Assembly (NCBI GenBank): GCA_031281025.1
Contig: JAITFY010000097.1
Location: 1-64,000, forward strand
DNA from: Treponema sp.
GTDB lineage: Bacteria > Spirochaetota > Spirochaetia > Treponematales > Breznakiellaceae
Direction of reading: 5' to 3'
Length of the DNA stretch: 64,000 nucleotides
Shown here: piece by piece, positions 1-10,383 of the stretch
Layout of the letters: every line of letters starts with the position of its first letter
Position numbering within the stretch: position 1 is the stretch's first letter
Position numbers and translations under genes: made by a program
The notes under the pieces: model-generated
Seen by the model: the letters and a program-made list of their open reading frames with translations, nothing else
What the model was told of the DNA's origin: nothing
The model's database searches: none

Positions 1-2
1 TT

Positions 3-440
3 GCCAGTCTGTCAAATAAGCAGGTTGAATTGCGCTGCGATGCAGAGTCAAAAAACGCAATCGGCACTATACCTGCTGCTTTGACGCTGAAAGACGCAAC
101 CGAAGAAGACTGGGAAACCGAATTCCTTGATAACATTCTTGCTGTAAAGACAGTTTTTTCTTGTGATGAGGCAATCGCGCACATTAACCATTATGGAACA
201 AAACATTCAGAGGCAATTCTCACCAACGATTTGAGAGCAGCGCAAGACTTCCGTTTGCGGGTAGACGCGGCATGTGTTTACGTTAATGCATCAACCCGGT
301 TTACAGACGGCGGTCAATTTGGTTTTGGCGCAGAGCTGGGAATCAGCACTCAAAAATTCCATGCCAGAGGGCCAATGGGACTTGAAGCTCTCACAACAAT
401 AAAGTATCTTGTAACAGGTGATGGACAAATACGGGAATAA
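3..440 (+). CDS. proA: Glutamate-5-semialdehyde dehydrogenase (gamma-glutamyl phosphate reductase), 5'-truncated by window edge
   Basis: Open frame from base 3; C-terminal motifs [41 protein letters not shown]; followed by proB. Confidence 0.93.
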   Translation, partial: ASLSNKQVELRCDAESKNAIGTIPAALTLKDATEEDWETEFLDNILAVKTVFSCDEAIAHINHYGTKHSEAILTNDLRAAQDFRLRVDAACVYVNASTRFTDGGQFGFGAELGISTQKFHARGPMGLEALTTIKYLVTGDGQIRE

Positions 441-455
441 CATAAAGGTAAAAAC

Positions 456-1244
456 ATGATTACACAATTAATAAAAGATGCACGAAAAATCATTTTTAAG
501 TTTGGCTCCAACACACTTGCCGGCAAAGATGGAAAGATCAATACAGCGTTTCTTTTGGAATTTGCCGACCAGGCTGCGGCGTTTATCAAAAACGGTAAAC
601 AAATTGTCATTGTATCTTCGGGCGCTCAAGTGGCAGGGCTTTCTACCATGGATAAATGGGCGCGTAAAAAGGATATTCACTACAAACAGGCTTTGTGCGC
701 AGTTGGACAGGTTGAACTAATGGAATCGTGGCGCCGTGCTTTTAAACAATACGATTTACACATAGCGCAAATTCTCTTAACTCGCGAAGATTTTAATGAT
801 ACCAACAGAACATTGAACATGCGTAACACACTTTTTACTTTGGTAGACGAAGGCATCATTCCAATTATCAACGAAAATGATACTGTCTCTGTAGAGCAGA
901 TAAAAATCGGCGACAACGATACTCTTGCCGCACGTTCGGCAATTCTTTGGAGCGCCGATCTTTTAATTCTTTTCAGCGATATCGACGGACTATACGACGA
1001 AAACCCCAAAGAAAACCCTCAGGCTGCATTGGTGGAAGAGGTGCGGGACGTTAAAGAGGTGCGAAAAAACATCACCATAGGAGCAACCAATAGCTTTGGA
1101 ACGGGCGGCATCGCAACAAAGCTGGATGCCGCAGAGCTTGCATTATCTTATGGTATTCCTACAATCCTTGCAAACGGCGGTAAAACGCGCAGCCTGGAAG
1201 CGCTTGCCTTGGGAACTCAAAAAGGAACGATGTTTCTGGCTTAA
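456..1244 (+). CDS. proB: Glutamate 5-kinase
   Basis: KFGSNTLAGKDGKI, VIVSSGAQVAGL, NENDTVSVEQIKIGDNDTLAA, GTGGIATKLDAAELA motifs; SD aaagg upstream. Confidence 0.95.
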   Translation: MITQLIKDARKIIFKFGSNTLAGKDGKINTAFLLEFADQAAAFIKNGKQIVIVSSGAQVAGLSTMDKWARKKDIHYKQALCAVGQVELMESWRRAFKQYDLHIAQILLTREDFNDTNRTLNMRNTLFTLVDEGIIPIINENDTVSVEQIKIGDNDTLAARSAILWSADLLILFSDIDGLYDENPKENPQAALVEEVRDVKEVRKNITIGATNSFGTGGIATKLDAAELALSYGIPTILANGGKTRSLEALALGTQKGTMFLA

Positions 1245-1252
1245 CAACCAGG

Positions 1253-1477
1253 TTACTCTTTTTTTTCTTTTTCTTCTTTTTTGGCTTCTGCGCGATCTTT
1301 CATATTGGCAATGCCAATAAAAACAGCGATCATTCCTATCAGGATCAACAGGACAGGGGAACCACCTCTGAGAAAGACCAATACGTCATTTCCCCACCCA
1401 AGCCCATAGTATACCTTTGGTAAAATCGCGAAAACAGCCCCGGCAAGAATTACAAGCCCAATAATTACTGATTTCAT
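1253..1477 (-). CDS. Small membrane protein, unknown function
   Basis: Two hydrophobic segments, charged EAKKEEKEKKE tail; SD-like aggag upstream. Confidence 0.6.
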   Translation of the reverse strand: MKSVIIGLVILAGAVFAILPKVYYGLGWGNDVLVFLRGGSPVLLILIGMIAVFIGIANMKDRAEAKKEEKEKKE

Positions 1478-1501
1478 ATTATTTCTCCTATCTTTATTAA
1501 A

Positions 1502-1855
1502 CTATTTCTTACGAGATAGCCCAAAAATCATTATAACAAAAGCGGAAATGAAAAAAAGCGCTCTCACAGTTGGTAGTATAAATGATACCAATGGAACCGA
1601 ATCAAAAATCAAAAAACCATCACCACTAATGCCAAGGGTTCTTAATATTGAATACACGGTCTCGACATAAGTTACAATAATACCAAAAATTATCAGCATC
1701 CATGCCGCATCTCTAATTTTTGGCCATAGAAAAATAGCCAAAAAAGCCGCTATTGCCCCAAGGATAAGCTGACTGGATATAAAAAACATTTGCCCAGTAT
1801 CCATATATTCTATTATCCATTTTATAAGGGATAATATCAAGTTGGGAGTATACAA
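1502..1855 (-). CDS. Small integral membrane protein, unknown function
   Basis: 117 aa with several hydrophobic helices; fills the gap. Confidence 0.55.
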   Translation of the reverse strand: MYTPNLILSLIKWIIEYMDTGQMFFISSQLILGAIAAFLAIFLWPKIRDAAWMLIIFGIIVTYVETVYSILRTLGISGDGFLIFDSVPLVSFILPTVRALFFISAFVIMIFGLSRKK

Positions 1856-1908
1856 AAATAATGATTTTTATGTTATTATTAGATATTATTATAGTACGGT
1901 GAAATTGT

Positions 1909-3783
1909 ATGGAAAATAAAGAAGCTGATAATCCAGGTACTCCGGGAAATATCCAAAATTCCGAAATGGACGAAAAAGTATCCGATATTGACGATTTTTA
2001 CCAAAATATGACAGATGAGCTTAAAAAACAAAGAAATCTGCTTAAAGAACGCCTGGAACAACAGGAATTAATTTCAGAAATTTCCCGAAGCTTTGTTTCG
2101 TCAGGAGAATCACAAGCGCTTATAAACGAAGCCATTGCCAAATTGGGTAATTACCATAAAGTATCCAGAGTTATCATTTTTAATATGGATTACCATGGCG
2201 GTAATGTAAATATGATGTATCAATGGTCTACAGATAATCACATATTGCGCAAAGGAAATTTTGATATACATGCTTTTGCAAAATCCCATTTTCCGGAAAA
2301 ATTGTACGACAGCAGTTCGATGCCGTTTGTTTCATGTTCTGATACAACAAAAAGCACGATCGATGATGCCCGTGAATTGATAGTAGACGACGTTTATGCG
2401 TTTATCAGCGTACCGCTTTATGTCGAGGGGTTTTTATGGGGGGTGCTGGTTACAGAACAATGCCATACTCCGCGTCATTGGACAGACAACGAAAAAAGAT
2501 TTGTAACAATGATTGCAAGCACAATTGCCGCTGCAATCATGCTTGATGTTTACAATTATGAATTAAAAGACGCAATAACAAAAGTTACCGCTACAAGCAA
2601 GGCAAAAGGCGACTTCCTTTCTGTCATGAGCCACGAAATACGCACACCGTTAAACGTAATTTTAAACATGGCCTCAATTGCAAAAAACGCTGAGGATCTT
2701 GAACGAAAAGATTATGCGTTGGATAAAATAATTAATGCATCAAAACATTTATTGGGTGTAATTAATGATATATTGGATATGTCAAAAATCGAAGCCCATA
2801 AATATGAAATAGTACCGGTTAAATTTAATTTTGAAGAAATGATCTCGCGGGTTGTTGATATCATCAATTCCCGTGTGGAAGAAAAACAACAAAAATTATT
2901 AGTAAAAATAGACAAGAACATTCCAAAGAATATTGTTTGTGATGATCAGCGGCTTTCGCAGATAATAACGAATCTTTTGGGTAACGCAGTAAAATTTACA
3001 CCAGAAAATGGAACCATTAATCTTGAAACGCAATTGCTGGGAGAAAAAAACGAAGTTTGTACAATACAAATTGCAGTAACCGATACAGGAATCGGCATCA
3101 GTGCAGAACAACAAAAAAACCTGTTTCAGTCTTTTCAACAGGCGGAGGCCAACACGACGCGAAAATACGGCGGTACCGGTTTAGGGCTTTCGATCTCCAA
3201 AAGTTTTGTAGAATTGATGGGCGGAAACATCTGGGTTGAATCTGAACCCGGCAAGGGATCTACTTTTGCTTTTACAATTCAAGCACAACGCTGTCCGCTT
3301 TCTGAAAGTGAAGAAACCAATGAACAAACTGAAACAGAAGATCCTTCGGTTGGCAGTAAAGACCAAAAAGACACAAAAATAAATTATTCTGGTCACCGCA
3401 TATTACTTGTAGAAGATATGGAAATAAACCGCACGATTGTATTAATGCTACTGGAAGAAACAGAAATAAATATAGACTGCGCAGAAAATGGAGTACAAGC
3501 AGTAGAAATGTATAAAGAAAATCCAGGTAAATATGAAATGATTTTCATGGATATTCATATGCCAATAATGGACGGTTATGAAGCAACGCGTCAAATTAGA
3601 TTAATGGAAAAAGAGCAGAATGAAACTTCCGGGCAGCAAAATCGAATACCAATAATTGCAATGACTGCAAATGTTTTTAAAGAAGACATTGATAATTGTA
3701 TTAATGCAGGGATGGATGGCCATCTTGGAAAACCGCTGGATATTAATGCCTTTATGGAAAAACTCCATACCCATTTATTCTGA
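1909..3783 (+). CDS. Hybrid histidine kinase (GAF-like sensor, HisKA, HATPase, C-terminal receiver)
   Basis: H-box SHEIRTPLN, N/G boxes (NLLGNAVKFTPE, DTGIGIS, GGTGLGLSIS), receiver FMDIHMPIMDGYEATRQIR. Confidence 0.92.
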   Translation: MENKEADNPGTPGNIQNSEMDEKVSDIDDFYQNMTDELKKQRNLLKERLEQQELISEISRSFVSSGESQALINEAIAKLGNYHKVSRVIIFNMDYHGGNVNMMYQWSTDNHILRKGNFDIHAFAKSHFPEKLYDSSSMPFVSCSDTTKSTIDDARELIVDDVYAFISVPLYVEGFLWGVLVTEQCHTPRHWTDNEKRFVTMIASTIAAAIMLDVYNYELKDAITKVTATSKAKGDFLSVMSHEIRTPLNVILNMASIAKNAEDLERKDYALDKIINASKHLLGVINDILDMSKIEAHKYEIVPVKFNFEEMISRVVDIINSRVEEKQQKLLVKIDKNIPKNIVCDDQRLSQIITNLLGNAVKFTPENGTINLETQLLGEKNEVCTIQIAVTDTGIGISAEQQKNLFQSFQQAEANTTRKYGGTGLGLSISKSFVELMGGNIWVESEPGKGSTFAFTIQAQRCPLSESEETNEQTETEDPSVGSKDQKDTKINYSGHRILLVEDMEINRTIVLMLLEETEINIDCAENGVQAVEMYKENPGKYEMIFMDIHMPIMDGYEATRQIRLMEKEQNETSGQQNRIPIIAMTANVFKEDIDNCINAGMDGHLGKPLDINAFMEKLHTHLF

Positions 3784-4380
3784 ACCGGGATTTGAAAACA
3801 GCTCTACTGCAAAAACAACTGTATCACGTAATTCATCAAGATTCTCCCGTTTTAAGACTACTATTTGGTAAATGGCAGTTTCGACAAAACTATTTAGATA
3901 ATCAGCTGTGGTTTTAATATTAACTTTTTTAAGCTCTCCCGATTTTATACCTTCTATCAACATTGATAATAAAATATGCCGCAATTTTACTGTTCTCCTG
4001 CGGACTCGTTTTTCTGGATCAACATCAGTTCTTGAAAGATGTAATAGATAATCCAATACAACAGAAAGAAGCTGGCGGTTATGTTCTATTTGTTTAAAAA
4101 TCGCAAAATATACTTTTGTTATTTTTTCTACACTACCTAATGAATCATCGGAAGTAATCTGTTTAAGTTTTTCTTCCAGATTTAATAAAACCTGTTTAAT
4201 GCTGTAGTTAAAAATCTCTTTTTTATTTTTAAAATAGAGATACAAAATAGTCCTGGTAATTCCACATTTATCCGCAATTTTTTGAAAAGTAGCATTCTCA
4301 AACCCGTCATCCTTAAAAACAGCAAGAGCTTTTTCAAGAATTTTTTTCCGCCTTTTGTCATGCTCAACAGCAGCTGCCAT
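3775..4380 (-). CDS. TetR/AcrR-family transcriptional regulator
   Basis: N-terminal HTH: RRKKILEKALAVFKDDGFENATFQKIADKCGITRTILYLYFKNKKEIF. Confidence 0.9.
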   Translation of the reverse strand: MAAAVEHDKRRKKILEKALAVFKDDGFENATFQKIADKCGITRTILYLYFKNKKEIFNYSIKQVLLNLEEKLKQITSDDSLGSVEKITKVYFAIFKQIEHNRQLLSVVLDYLLHLSRTDVDPEKRVRRRTVKLRHILLSMLIEGIKSGELKKVNIKTTADYLNSFVETAIYQIVVLKRENLDELRDTVVFAVELFSNPGSE

Positions 4381-4405
4381 TTTTCCTCCTTTTAATTAAC
4401 ATATA

Positions 4406-5641
4406 TTAGTTTAACTCAAAACAATAAAAATAAGAAGGAATTGCGCCATTACTTATTTCACGGCATGAATCCGCCTTTTTGCCAAAAAAGCTTTCAAACC
4501 CGCTGTGGTCGGAAATAAGAGCAAGTTTCCAGCCTGGGAATTGCCGGCTTAAACCAGCCATTTGCTGGTAGGCCTTCTCTGCCTGAAGTTGATCTCCAAG
4601 CCGTTTGCCGTAGGGCGGGTTGGTAACAATAAAACCGGCATCCTGATAAGGAGCTTTGGTATTCGACATTGGAAGAACCTTTAGCTCTAAACCCAAAGGG
4701 TTACTGTTTGCAGTTCGAATTCCACGTAAAACAGAGCGGCCTTCGATGATGTCACACAGGCGGGCAATGTTGGATTCGGCAATGGACACAGAACGAAGGT
4801 CTTCATCACTGCCGTTTATTCTTACAAGACGATCATTATTTGAGCGGCTAACATCGATTTTGGCACGGTATTCTTCGCGTACTGCCTGTTCGATTTTTTT
4901 ATCAGCAATGAGCATGTCCTCCAGGGCAAAGCGCCTGCCAAGTCCTGGTGCAATGTCCCATGCATACATCGCCGCTTCAATGAGCACCGTACCTGAGCCG
5001 CAAAAAGGATCGTAAAGAGGAAACTTGCGTTTCCAGCCGGATAACAACAACATGGAAGCAGCCGTCGTTTCCCGCAGCGGCGCAGCGCCTCCCTCACTTC
5101 GATAACCTCGTTTGAACAAAGGTTCTCCGCTCAAGTCCAAAAGCAGGGAAACCACGTCTTTTTCGATGTACACACGTACTTCTGCTATTTTTAGTGGTTT
5201 AACTCCCTGCAACTGGTCTTGTCTGGAAATCATTGCAGGTTCGGGGAGCCTATTTGTTTTGTACTTATCGCAAAGGCGCTTTGCCGCTGCTTTGTGAACA
5301 ACTGCCTGAATACTGGTTTCCGCTTTTAACTGCGACCTGTTTGTCCGCACTTTTGCAACCTTTAAGCCCATGCCTTTTGGTACAAACTGCTCCCAGGCCG
5401 CAGAGCTGGCTCCTTCAAAAAGCTCATCAAAATCGGCTGCCTTAAATTGCGTAATTTCCAGCAATACACGGTCGGCGCAGCGAAGACCAATCAATGCGTA
5501 ATAAAGACCCGCCGTATTTGTTTTGAACCGCACCCTGCCATACAGGGATTCGTCAACTTTGAGACTGAGTTTTCGTAATTCATTTGATACAACTTTTTCA
5601 GCGCCTACCGCACATAAAGCAACGGCGGTTATGGTTTCCAT
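4406..5641 (-). CDS. THUMP-domain class I SAM-dependent RNA methyltransferase (RlmL/YpsC type)
   Basis: THUMP-like N-terminus; FDPFCGSGT-type motif (YDPFCGSGTVLIEAAMYA) and TNPPYGKRLGD. Confidence 0.9.
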   Translation of the reverse strand: METITAVALCAVGAEKVVSNELRKLSLKVDESLYGRVRFKTNTAGLYYALIGLRCADRVLLEITQFKAADFDELFEGASSAAWEQFVPKGMGLKVAKVRTNRSQLKAETSIQAVVHKAAAKRLCDKYKTNRLPEPAMISRQDQLQGVKPLKIAEVRVYIEKDVVSLLLDLSGEPLFKRGYRSEGGAAPLRETTAASMLLLSGWKRKFPLYDPFCGSGTVLIEAAMYAWDIAPGLGRRFALEDMLIADKKIEQAVREEYRAKIDVSRSNNDRLVRINGSDEDLRSVSIAESNIARLCDIIEGRSVLRGIRTANSNPLGLELKVLPMSNTKAPYQDAGFIVTNPPYGKRLGDQLQAEKAYQQMAGLSRQFPGWKLALISDHSGFESFFGKKADSCREISNGAIPSYFYCFELN

Positions 5642-5647
5642 AAATGG

Positions 5648-5676
5648 ATTATATACATTAAAACAATTTTTGAAAA
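5648..5676 (-). promoter_or_regulatory. Predicted promoter of the rlmL-like gene: TTTTCA-N17-TATAAT, -10 ends 6 nt before ATG
   Basis: Minus-strand TTTTCA aaaattgttttaatgta TATAAT ccattt ATG; no SD. Confidence 0.6.
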
Positions 5677-5756
5677 GCTGTCAGTCAGAATTTATAAACC
5701 TCAGTTGTTTATAGCTAACTATCAATGTATACTTATAAAACAGGAGATTTTTAATA

Positions 5757-7091
5757 ATGGAAAATATGGATTTTTCAATTGAAACGCTTGGGAAGCCTTC
5801 GGTGCTTTCGCCAATTAAAATGTCCAAAGAAATTGGGGATAAAGCTGCAAAGTTTGTTGTAGATGACAGGTTTGTAAGGTTAAGTTCATTTATAGTTCCC
5901 GGAAGGCAGCCAAGTATGGATAAAACACAAGTCCTGGAGCGTGCCGGCCCAAGAGAAACCATTTACTTTACGCCTGCTCATGTACATGCCGGCATCGTAA
6001 GCTGCGGAGGATTGTGTCCTGGAATTAACGATGTAATCCGGTCAATTGTACGCTGCTTGTGGATGCGTTACGGAGTAAACAGGATTTCGGGTATCCGTTA
6101 TGGATACAGGGGATTTTTACCGGAAGATCAATTTCCCATAAAAAACCTTGATCCTGATCTTGTAAATGATATTCATAAAATTGGCGGCACGTTTTTGGGC
6201 AGCGCCCGCGGCGGCGGCAATGAAGTTGAAAAAATTGTTGATACAATGGAGAAGCTCAACCTGAACATGCTCTTTGCCATCGGCGGAGACGGTACTCAGC
6301 ATGGAGCTCTTAGCATTGCCGAAGAAATCACCAGGAGAAAACTTAAAATAGCCGTAATAGGAATCCCTAAAACCGTTGATAATGATTTTGCCTTTTTAGA
6401 CCGTTCCTTTGGTTTTAGCACTGCAGTTTCCAAAGCCGTAGAAGTTGTGTCAGCAGCTCATGTTGAAGCAACATCTGCAATTAACGGCGTTGGTCTTGTA
6501 AAAGTTATGGGCAGAGATTCCGGTTTTATTGCGGCGCATACAGCGCTTGCAAGCCACGAAGTTAATTTTGTTCTGATCCCCGAAGTACCATTTAATCTTG
6601 AAGGCAACAATGGTTTTTTACATCATCTGGAAGAACGGCTCAAGAAAAACAAACATGCAGTTATAGTTGTTGCCGAAGGCGTAATGCAGGATCAACTCAT
6701 GAAAGAAAAGAAAACCGACGCCGGCGGCAACTTAAAAATGGCCGATGTTGGAATTTACATTCGCAGCAGGATCATCAAACATTTCGAAGAGAGAGGAATA
6801 GAGATAAATCTAAAATATATCGATCCAAGTTATGCGATACGTTCCTCTCCTGCAAACCCCGATGATTCGGTTTATTGTACACGTCTTGGAAATGCTGCTG
6901 TTCATGCCGCAATGTCAGGAAAAACCAAATTGATCATCGGCATTGTAAACAACAGGTTTGTTCATCTGCCAATCAAGGCAGTAATTTCTCATCGCAACAA
7001 GGTTAATCCAGAGAGCAGTTTGTGGCGCGATACGCTGGATGCTACGCATCAACCGCCATTGATGGTGAACAGATTTTACTATGAGAAATAA
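5757..7091 (+). CDS. Phosphofructokinase (PFK-A superfamily, long-clade type)
   Basis: [48 protein letters not shown] motifs; SD aggag. Confidence 0.92.
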   Translation: MENMDFSIETLGKPSVLSPIKMSKEIGDKAAKFVVDDRFVRLSSFIVPGRQPSMDKTQVLERAGPRETIYFTPAHVHAGIVSCGGLCPGINDVIRSIVRCLWMRYGVNRISGIRYGYRGFLPEDQFPIKNLDPDLVNDIHKIGGTFLGSARGGGNEVEKIVDTMEKLNLNMLFAIGGDGTQHGALSIAEEITRRKLKIAVIGIPKTVDNDFAFLDRSFGFSTAVSKAVEVVSAAHVEATSAINGVGLVKVMGRDSGFIAAHTALASHEVNFVLIPEVPFNLEGNNGFLHHLEERLKKNKHAVIVVAEGVMQDQLMKEKKTDAGGNLKMADVGIYIRSRIIKHFEERGIEINLKYIDPSYAIRSSPANPDDSVYCTRLGNAAVHAAMSGKTKLIIGIVNNRFVHLPIKAVISHRNKVNPESSLWRDTLDATHQPPLMVNRFYYEK

Positions 7092-7872
7092 ATTAACCGA
7101 CGAGCTGGCTGTTTGCGGGATGAATGCAGTACTGGCAATTGGCGAATATCATCCTGATACGATTAACAGACTTTTCCTGCGCGAAGACCGTCTTAAATCT
7201 TTTACCGGAGTCTGCAAACAGCTTGCCGAGCGCAAACGGCCTTACAAAATATGCGAAGACGAAGAGCTGGAGCGTATCTGCAAAAGCGTACACCACCAGG
7301 GTGTGGTAGCCATGATCGAAGAGCCGGTAATTGAACCGTTAAGTGTAGAAGACCTTGATCTGTGGGTTAACGAAGGAAAAACAGGCATTCTTCTTCACTC
7401 TGTCGGTAACGATCATAATTTGGGCGCTATTGCACGGGCTGCTGCTTTTTTTGATGTAAGTTTTATGGTTTTAAACGAAAAATGTATAATTGGCAATGAT
7501 GAAGACAAACAAGGTTTAAGGCTTACAACCAGCGCCTATCGTGTTGCGGAAGGCGGGTTTGAGCATTTTTTAGTACGGAAAATCACAAACACAGCTGCTT
7601 TCCTAAAAGATGCGTCAAAACGTCTTGTCACAATAGGTACTGACACAAGGGCAAGGCGGCGTATCAGTGATTTGAAAGGCATTGTTAAAACTGGCAGTCA
7701 GGTTAAACGTCCCGGTATTGTTCTTGTACTTGGCAATGAAGAAACCGGGCTTCCCGATAACGTGAAAGAACAGTGTTCATGCCTGCTGCGAATCCCTGGC
7801 ACGGGCAATATCGAAAGCCTTAATGTATCGCAGGCTGCCGCTCTTTTCCTGCATACCATTTTTGAAGTATAG
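7081..7872 (+). CDS. TrmH/SpoU-family RNA 2'-O-methyltransferase
   Basis: [50 protein letters not shown]. Confidence 0.93.
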   Translation: MRNKLTDELAVCGMNAVLAIGEYHPDTINRLFLREDRLKSFTGVCKQLAERKRPYKICEDEELERICKSVHHQGVVAMIEEPVIEPLSVEDLDLWVNEGKTGILLHSVGNDHNLGAIARAAAFFDVSFMVLNEKCIIGNDEDKQGLRLTTSAYRVAEGGFEHFLVRKITNTAAFLKDASKRLVTIGTDTRARRRISDLKGIVKTGSQVKRPGIVLVLGNEETGLPDNVKEQCSCLLRIPGTGNIESLNVSQAAALFLHTIFEV

Positions 7873-7917
7873 AGTTACAGTCTTTTCAAAACACAAATAA
7901 TACCGTACCATACGTTT

Positions 7918-8760
7918 ATGGCAACACGTAAAAACAATAATAAAAAAGAATCCAAAAAATCTCAGATAGTACTTATTTTCTGGCTTATTTTTATAATCGT
8001 AATTATCAGTATTTTTTTGATAAACGCAGAAACCATTCAAAGAAATTTTGGTGTTTTTTGTGTTCGTATAACTTCCCCTTCGGGAAACGAGGAAGTACTT
8101 TTACTGGCTGATGATATTCCTTTAATCGACGAACGTACGCTTGATGACCAAACGCCTGCAGTGCGTGTTGAAATCGTTGAGCAGCCTGTTGTAACTCCGC
8201 AAACTGAGCCTGCACAGCCGTCCGCTGAGCTGCCTGTTGAGCAGCCTGCTGCAACACCGCAAGCTGAACCTGCACAGCAGCCGGCAACAACGCAGCAAAC
8301 GCCGCCGCAACAGCCAATTCAGCCGGTGACACCGCCTGCCCAGACCAGAGACAGAACCATTTACTTTGCACAGGTCAGCGGTGATGGGCAGATTTTACAT
8401 ACAAGAGTTACGCGCAGGTTACCGGTTTCACAAACCCCAATGCAGGATGTTTTAAATGCCTTGCTTGCCGGCCCTTCTGCAGAAGAACTTAGCCGCGGCA
8501 TTTTAAATTTAATTCCGCAAAATACCAGGATGCTTTCGGCAATTGTTCGCGGAGATACCGCATATATCAATTTTAGCGAAGATTTTCTTTTTACCACATT
8601 TGGAGTTGAAGGTTATGTTGCTCAACTGCGGCAAATTGTATGGACAGTGACAGAGTTTCAAAACATAAGAGACGTACAATTTTTAATTGAAGGCCGGAGA
8701 ATGGATTACCTGGGCGAAGGCATATGGATTGGAAGCCCGATTAGCCGGTTATCCTTTTAA
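7918..8760 (+). CDS. Membrane-anchored GerMN-domain protein with Pro/Gln-rich linker
   Basis: N-terminal TM, VEQPAATPQAEPAQQPATTQQTPPQQP linker, C-terminal LNALLAGPSAEELSRGILNLIPQNTRMLSAIVRGDTAYINFSEDF typical of GerMN. Confidence 0.8.
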   Translation: MATRKNNNKKESKKSQIVLIFWLIFIIVIISIFLINAETIQRNFGVFCVRITSPSGNEEVLLLADDIPLIDERTLDDQTPAVRVEIVEQPVVTPQTEPAQPSAELPVEQPAATPQAEPAQQPATTQQTPPQQPIQPVTPPAQTRDRTIYFAQVSGDGQILHTRVTRRLPVSQTPMQDVLNALLAGPSAEELSRGILNLIPQNTRMLSAIVRGDTAYINFSEDFLFTTFGVEGYVAQLRQIVWTVTEFQNIRDVQFLIEGRRMDYLGEGIWIGSPISRLSF

Positions 8761-9553
8761 CGGAAACCGCTCTTCCTGTACTTGCGTCAATTTCGGCAAT
8801 TACGCCCTGTACTTGTCCCAGGCTTTTTGCCGCTGCGGTTTTCAGTTGGTACATAACCAATTTGTTAAAACGTTCCAGGCAGATTTTAGGGTCCATGCCG
8901 ATAACGCTGTTTGTATTGCCGGTCATTCCCAAATCGGTGATATATGCGCTGCCCTTTGGCAGTATTCGCTCGTCGGCAGTCTGCACATGCGTATGTGTGC
9001 CGGCAATCAATGAAACGCGGCCATCAACATAAAATGCGAGCGCTTCCTTTTCTCTGGTTGACTCAGCGTGGAAGTCTACCAGTATTACCGGAGATGCAAT
9101 GGAAGAACCGCTGTTGTGGGTATTTATCAGCCGGTCAAAACTTTGAAAAGGGCAATCAATAGGGCTCATCAATTCGCGTCCCTGAAGATTTATCACAATC
9201 CAGTTTATTCCTTTTTTGTTTATGCAAACAAATCCGGCGCCCGGAACAACTACAGTTGGAGAGCCTGATGGATAATTTGCAGGACGCAATATGTTACTTT
9301 CCGCTTCCAGAACAGGCCAGAATTCCCGGTTTTCCCAAATATGATTGCCCGAAGTTACCACATCTGCGCCTGCTATTATGATGCGCCTGAAGTTTTCTTC
9401 TGTCATGCCAAAACCTTCATCGGCATTTTCGCCATTGACGGTGACAAAGTCAATTTGGTGTTCCTTGATTAAAAGCGGCAGTTTTGCCTCAAGAGCTTCC
9501 AGCCCTGGATTTCCAACTACATCGCCAATCATTGCTACTCTAATTTGATCCAT
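8741..9553 (-). CDS. TIGR00282/YmdB-family metallophosphoesterase
   Basis: IRVAMIGDVVGNPGLEAL, TVNGENADEGFG, TSGNHIWENREF, GTHTHVQTADERILPKGSAYITDLGMTG. Confidence 0.93.
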   Translation of the reverse strand: MDQIRVAMIGDVVGNPGLEALEAKLPLLIKEHQIDFVTVNGENADEGFGMTEENFRRIIIAGADVVTSGNHIWENREFWPVLEAESNILRPANYPSGSPTVVVPGAGFVCINKKGINWIVINLQGRELMSPIDCPFQSFDRLINTHNSGSSIASPVILVDFHAESTREKEALAFYVDGRVSLIAGTHTHVQTADERILPKGSAYITDLGMTGNTNSVIGMDPKICLERFNKLVMYQLKTAAAKSLGQVQGVIAEIDASTGRAVSVKRITG

Positions 9554-9632
9554 GGATAGATATTGCCATAAATGTTAGTAAAATGTAAACTGTACAAGCG
9601 AAGTTTAAAATGAGGTAAAATTTGGGGTTTTT

Positions 9633-10328
9633 ATGACAAGGGGAATTCTTATTGCAGGAAATGATTCCACTCTTAGCCGGGCTATTGAGGTTGAGGCAGC
9701 CAACAGGGTAAAGCAGTATGTTTCGGCATTGATACCAAACAGGCTTTCGGATGGAATGACGATTTCTGCTGATGTTCGAGGCAGCAACGATTCCTCTTCT
9801 GAGGATGACAAACAGTTCTCTCTTAACTGGAATCCTTCCAGCCCGATTTCGGCCAGGGCTCTGGTACTTGCCGCAGAAAACCGGCTTGAACGCATTGACG
9901 AAGCGATCCTTGTCTGTTCGCCTCCATCAATTCGCAGTAAACCTGCAAAACTCCCTTTTTCTGCCGTAGAAGTCATGCTTAACGATCACATAAAGGGATG
10001 GTTTTATCTTATAAAAGAATTAACTGCAATTTTTAAAGAACGTGAAAACGGAACATTGGTTCTTGTTTATCCCGATATCAATTTTAATTCTGGAAAAGAA
10101 AAAGTTGTAGATTTTTTGGGTCCTTCGGCTATTGCGTCTTTTCGTGCCCTTGCTCACGGTTTGTTATCGGCTGCACACTGCGAGCCCTATATCACTACCG
10201 GTTTCTCTACGTCCGATCTTGGAAACGAAACTGCCTTTGCCTCTTTTATCTTTAAATCCATCGATGACTTAACAAAACGCTCCAACGGGAAACTTTTTAA
10301 ATACGGAAAATTTAGCTTTTTCAAGTAA
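9633..10328 (+). CDS. Conserved hypothetical, possibly SDR-like Rossmann fold
   Basis: Full-length ORF filling the gap; MTRGILIAGNDSTLSRAIEVEAANR start; family not firmly recognised. Confidence 0.6.
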   Translation: MTRGILIAGNDSTLSRAIEVEAANRVKQYVSALIPNRLSDGMTISADVRGSNDSSSEDDKQFSLNWNPSSPISARALVLAAENRLERIDEAILVCSPPSIRSKPAKLPFSAVEVMLNDHIKGWFYLIKELTAIFKERENGTLVLVYPDINFNSGKEKVVDFLGPSAIASFRALAHGLLSAAHCEPYITTGFSTSDLGNETAFASFIFKSIDDLTKRSNGKLFKYGKFSFFK

Positions 10329-10333
10329 CATCA

Positions 10334-10379
10334 ACAAGCTCAGACGCAACATCAAGTTGTCTGAGCCTGTCGAGACAAC
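10334..10379. repeat. Palindromic repeat related to the trmD element (shares TGAGCCTGTCGA)
   Basis: ACAAGCTCAGAC...GTCTGAGCCTGT near-perfect inverted repeat, and GTTGTCT-N10-AGACAAC, between convergent genes. Confidence 0.65.
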
Positions 10380-10383
10380 AACA

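Noticed and set aside
8741-8760. 20-nt convergent overlap of GerMN and metallophosphoesterase genes (also HK/TetR at 3775..3783)
   Set aside because: Short tail-to-tail overlaps are common in compact genomes; no sign of special function.
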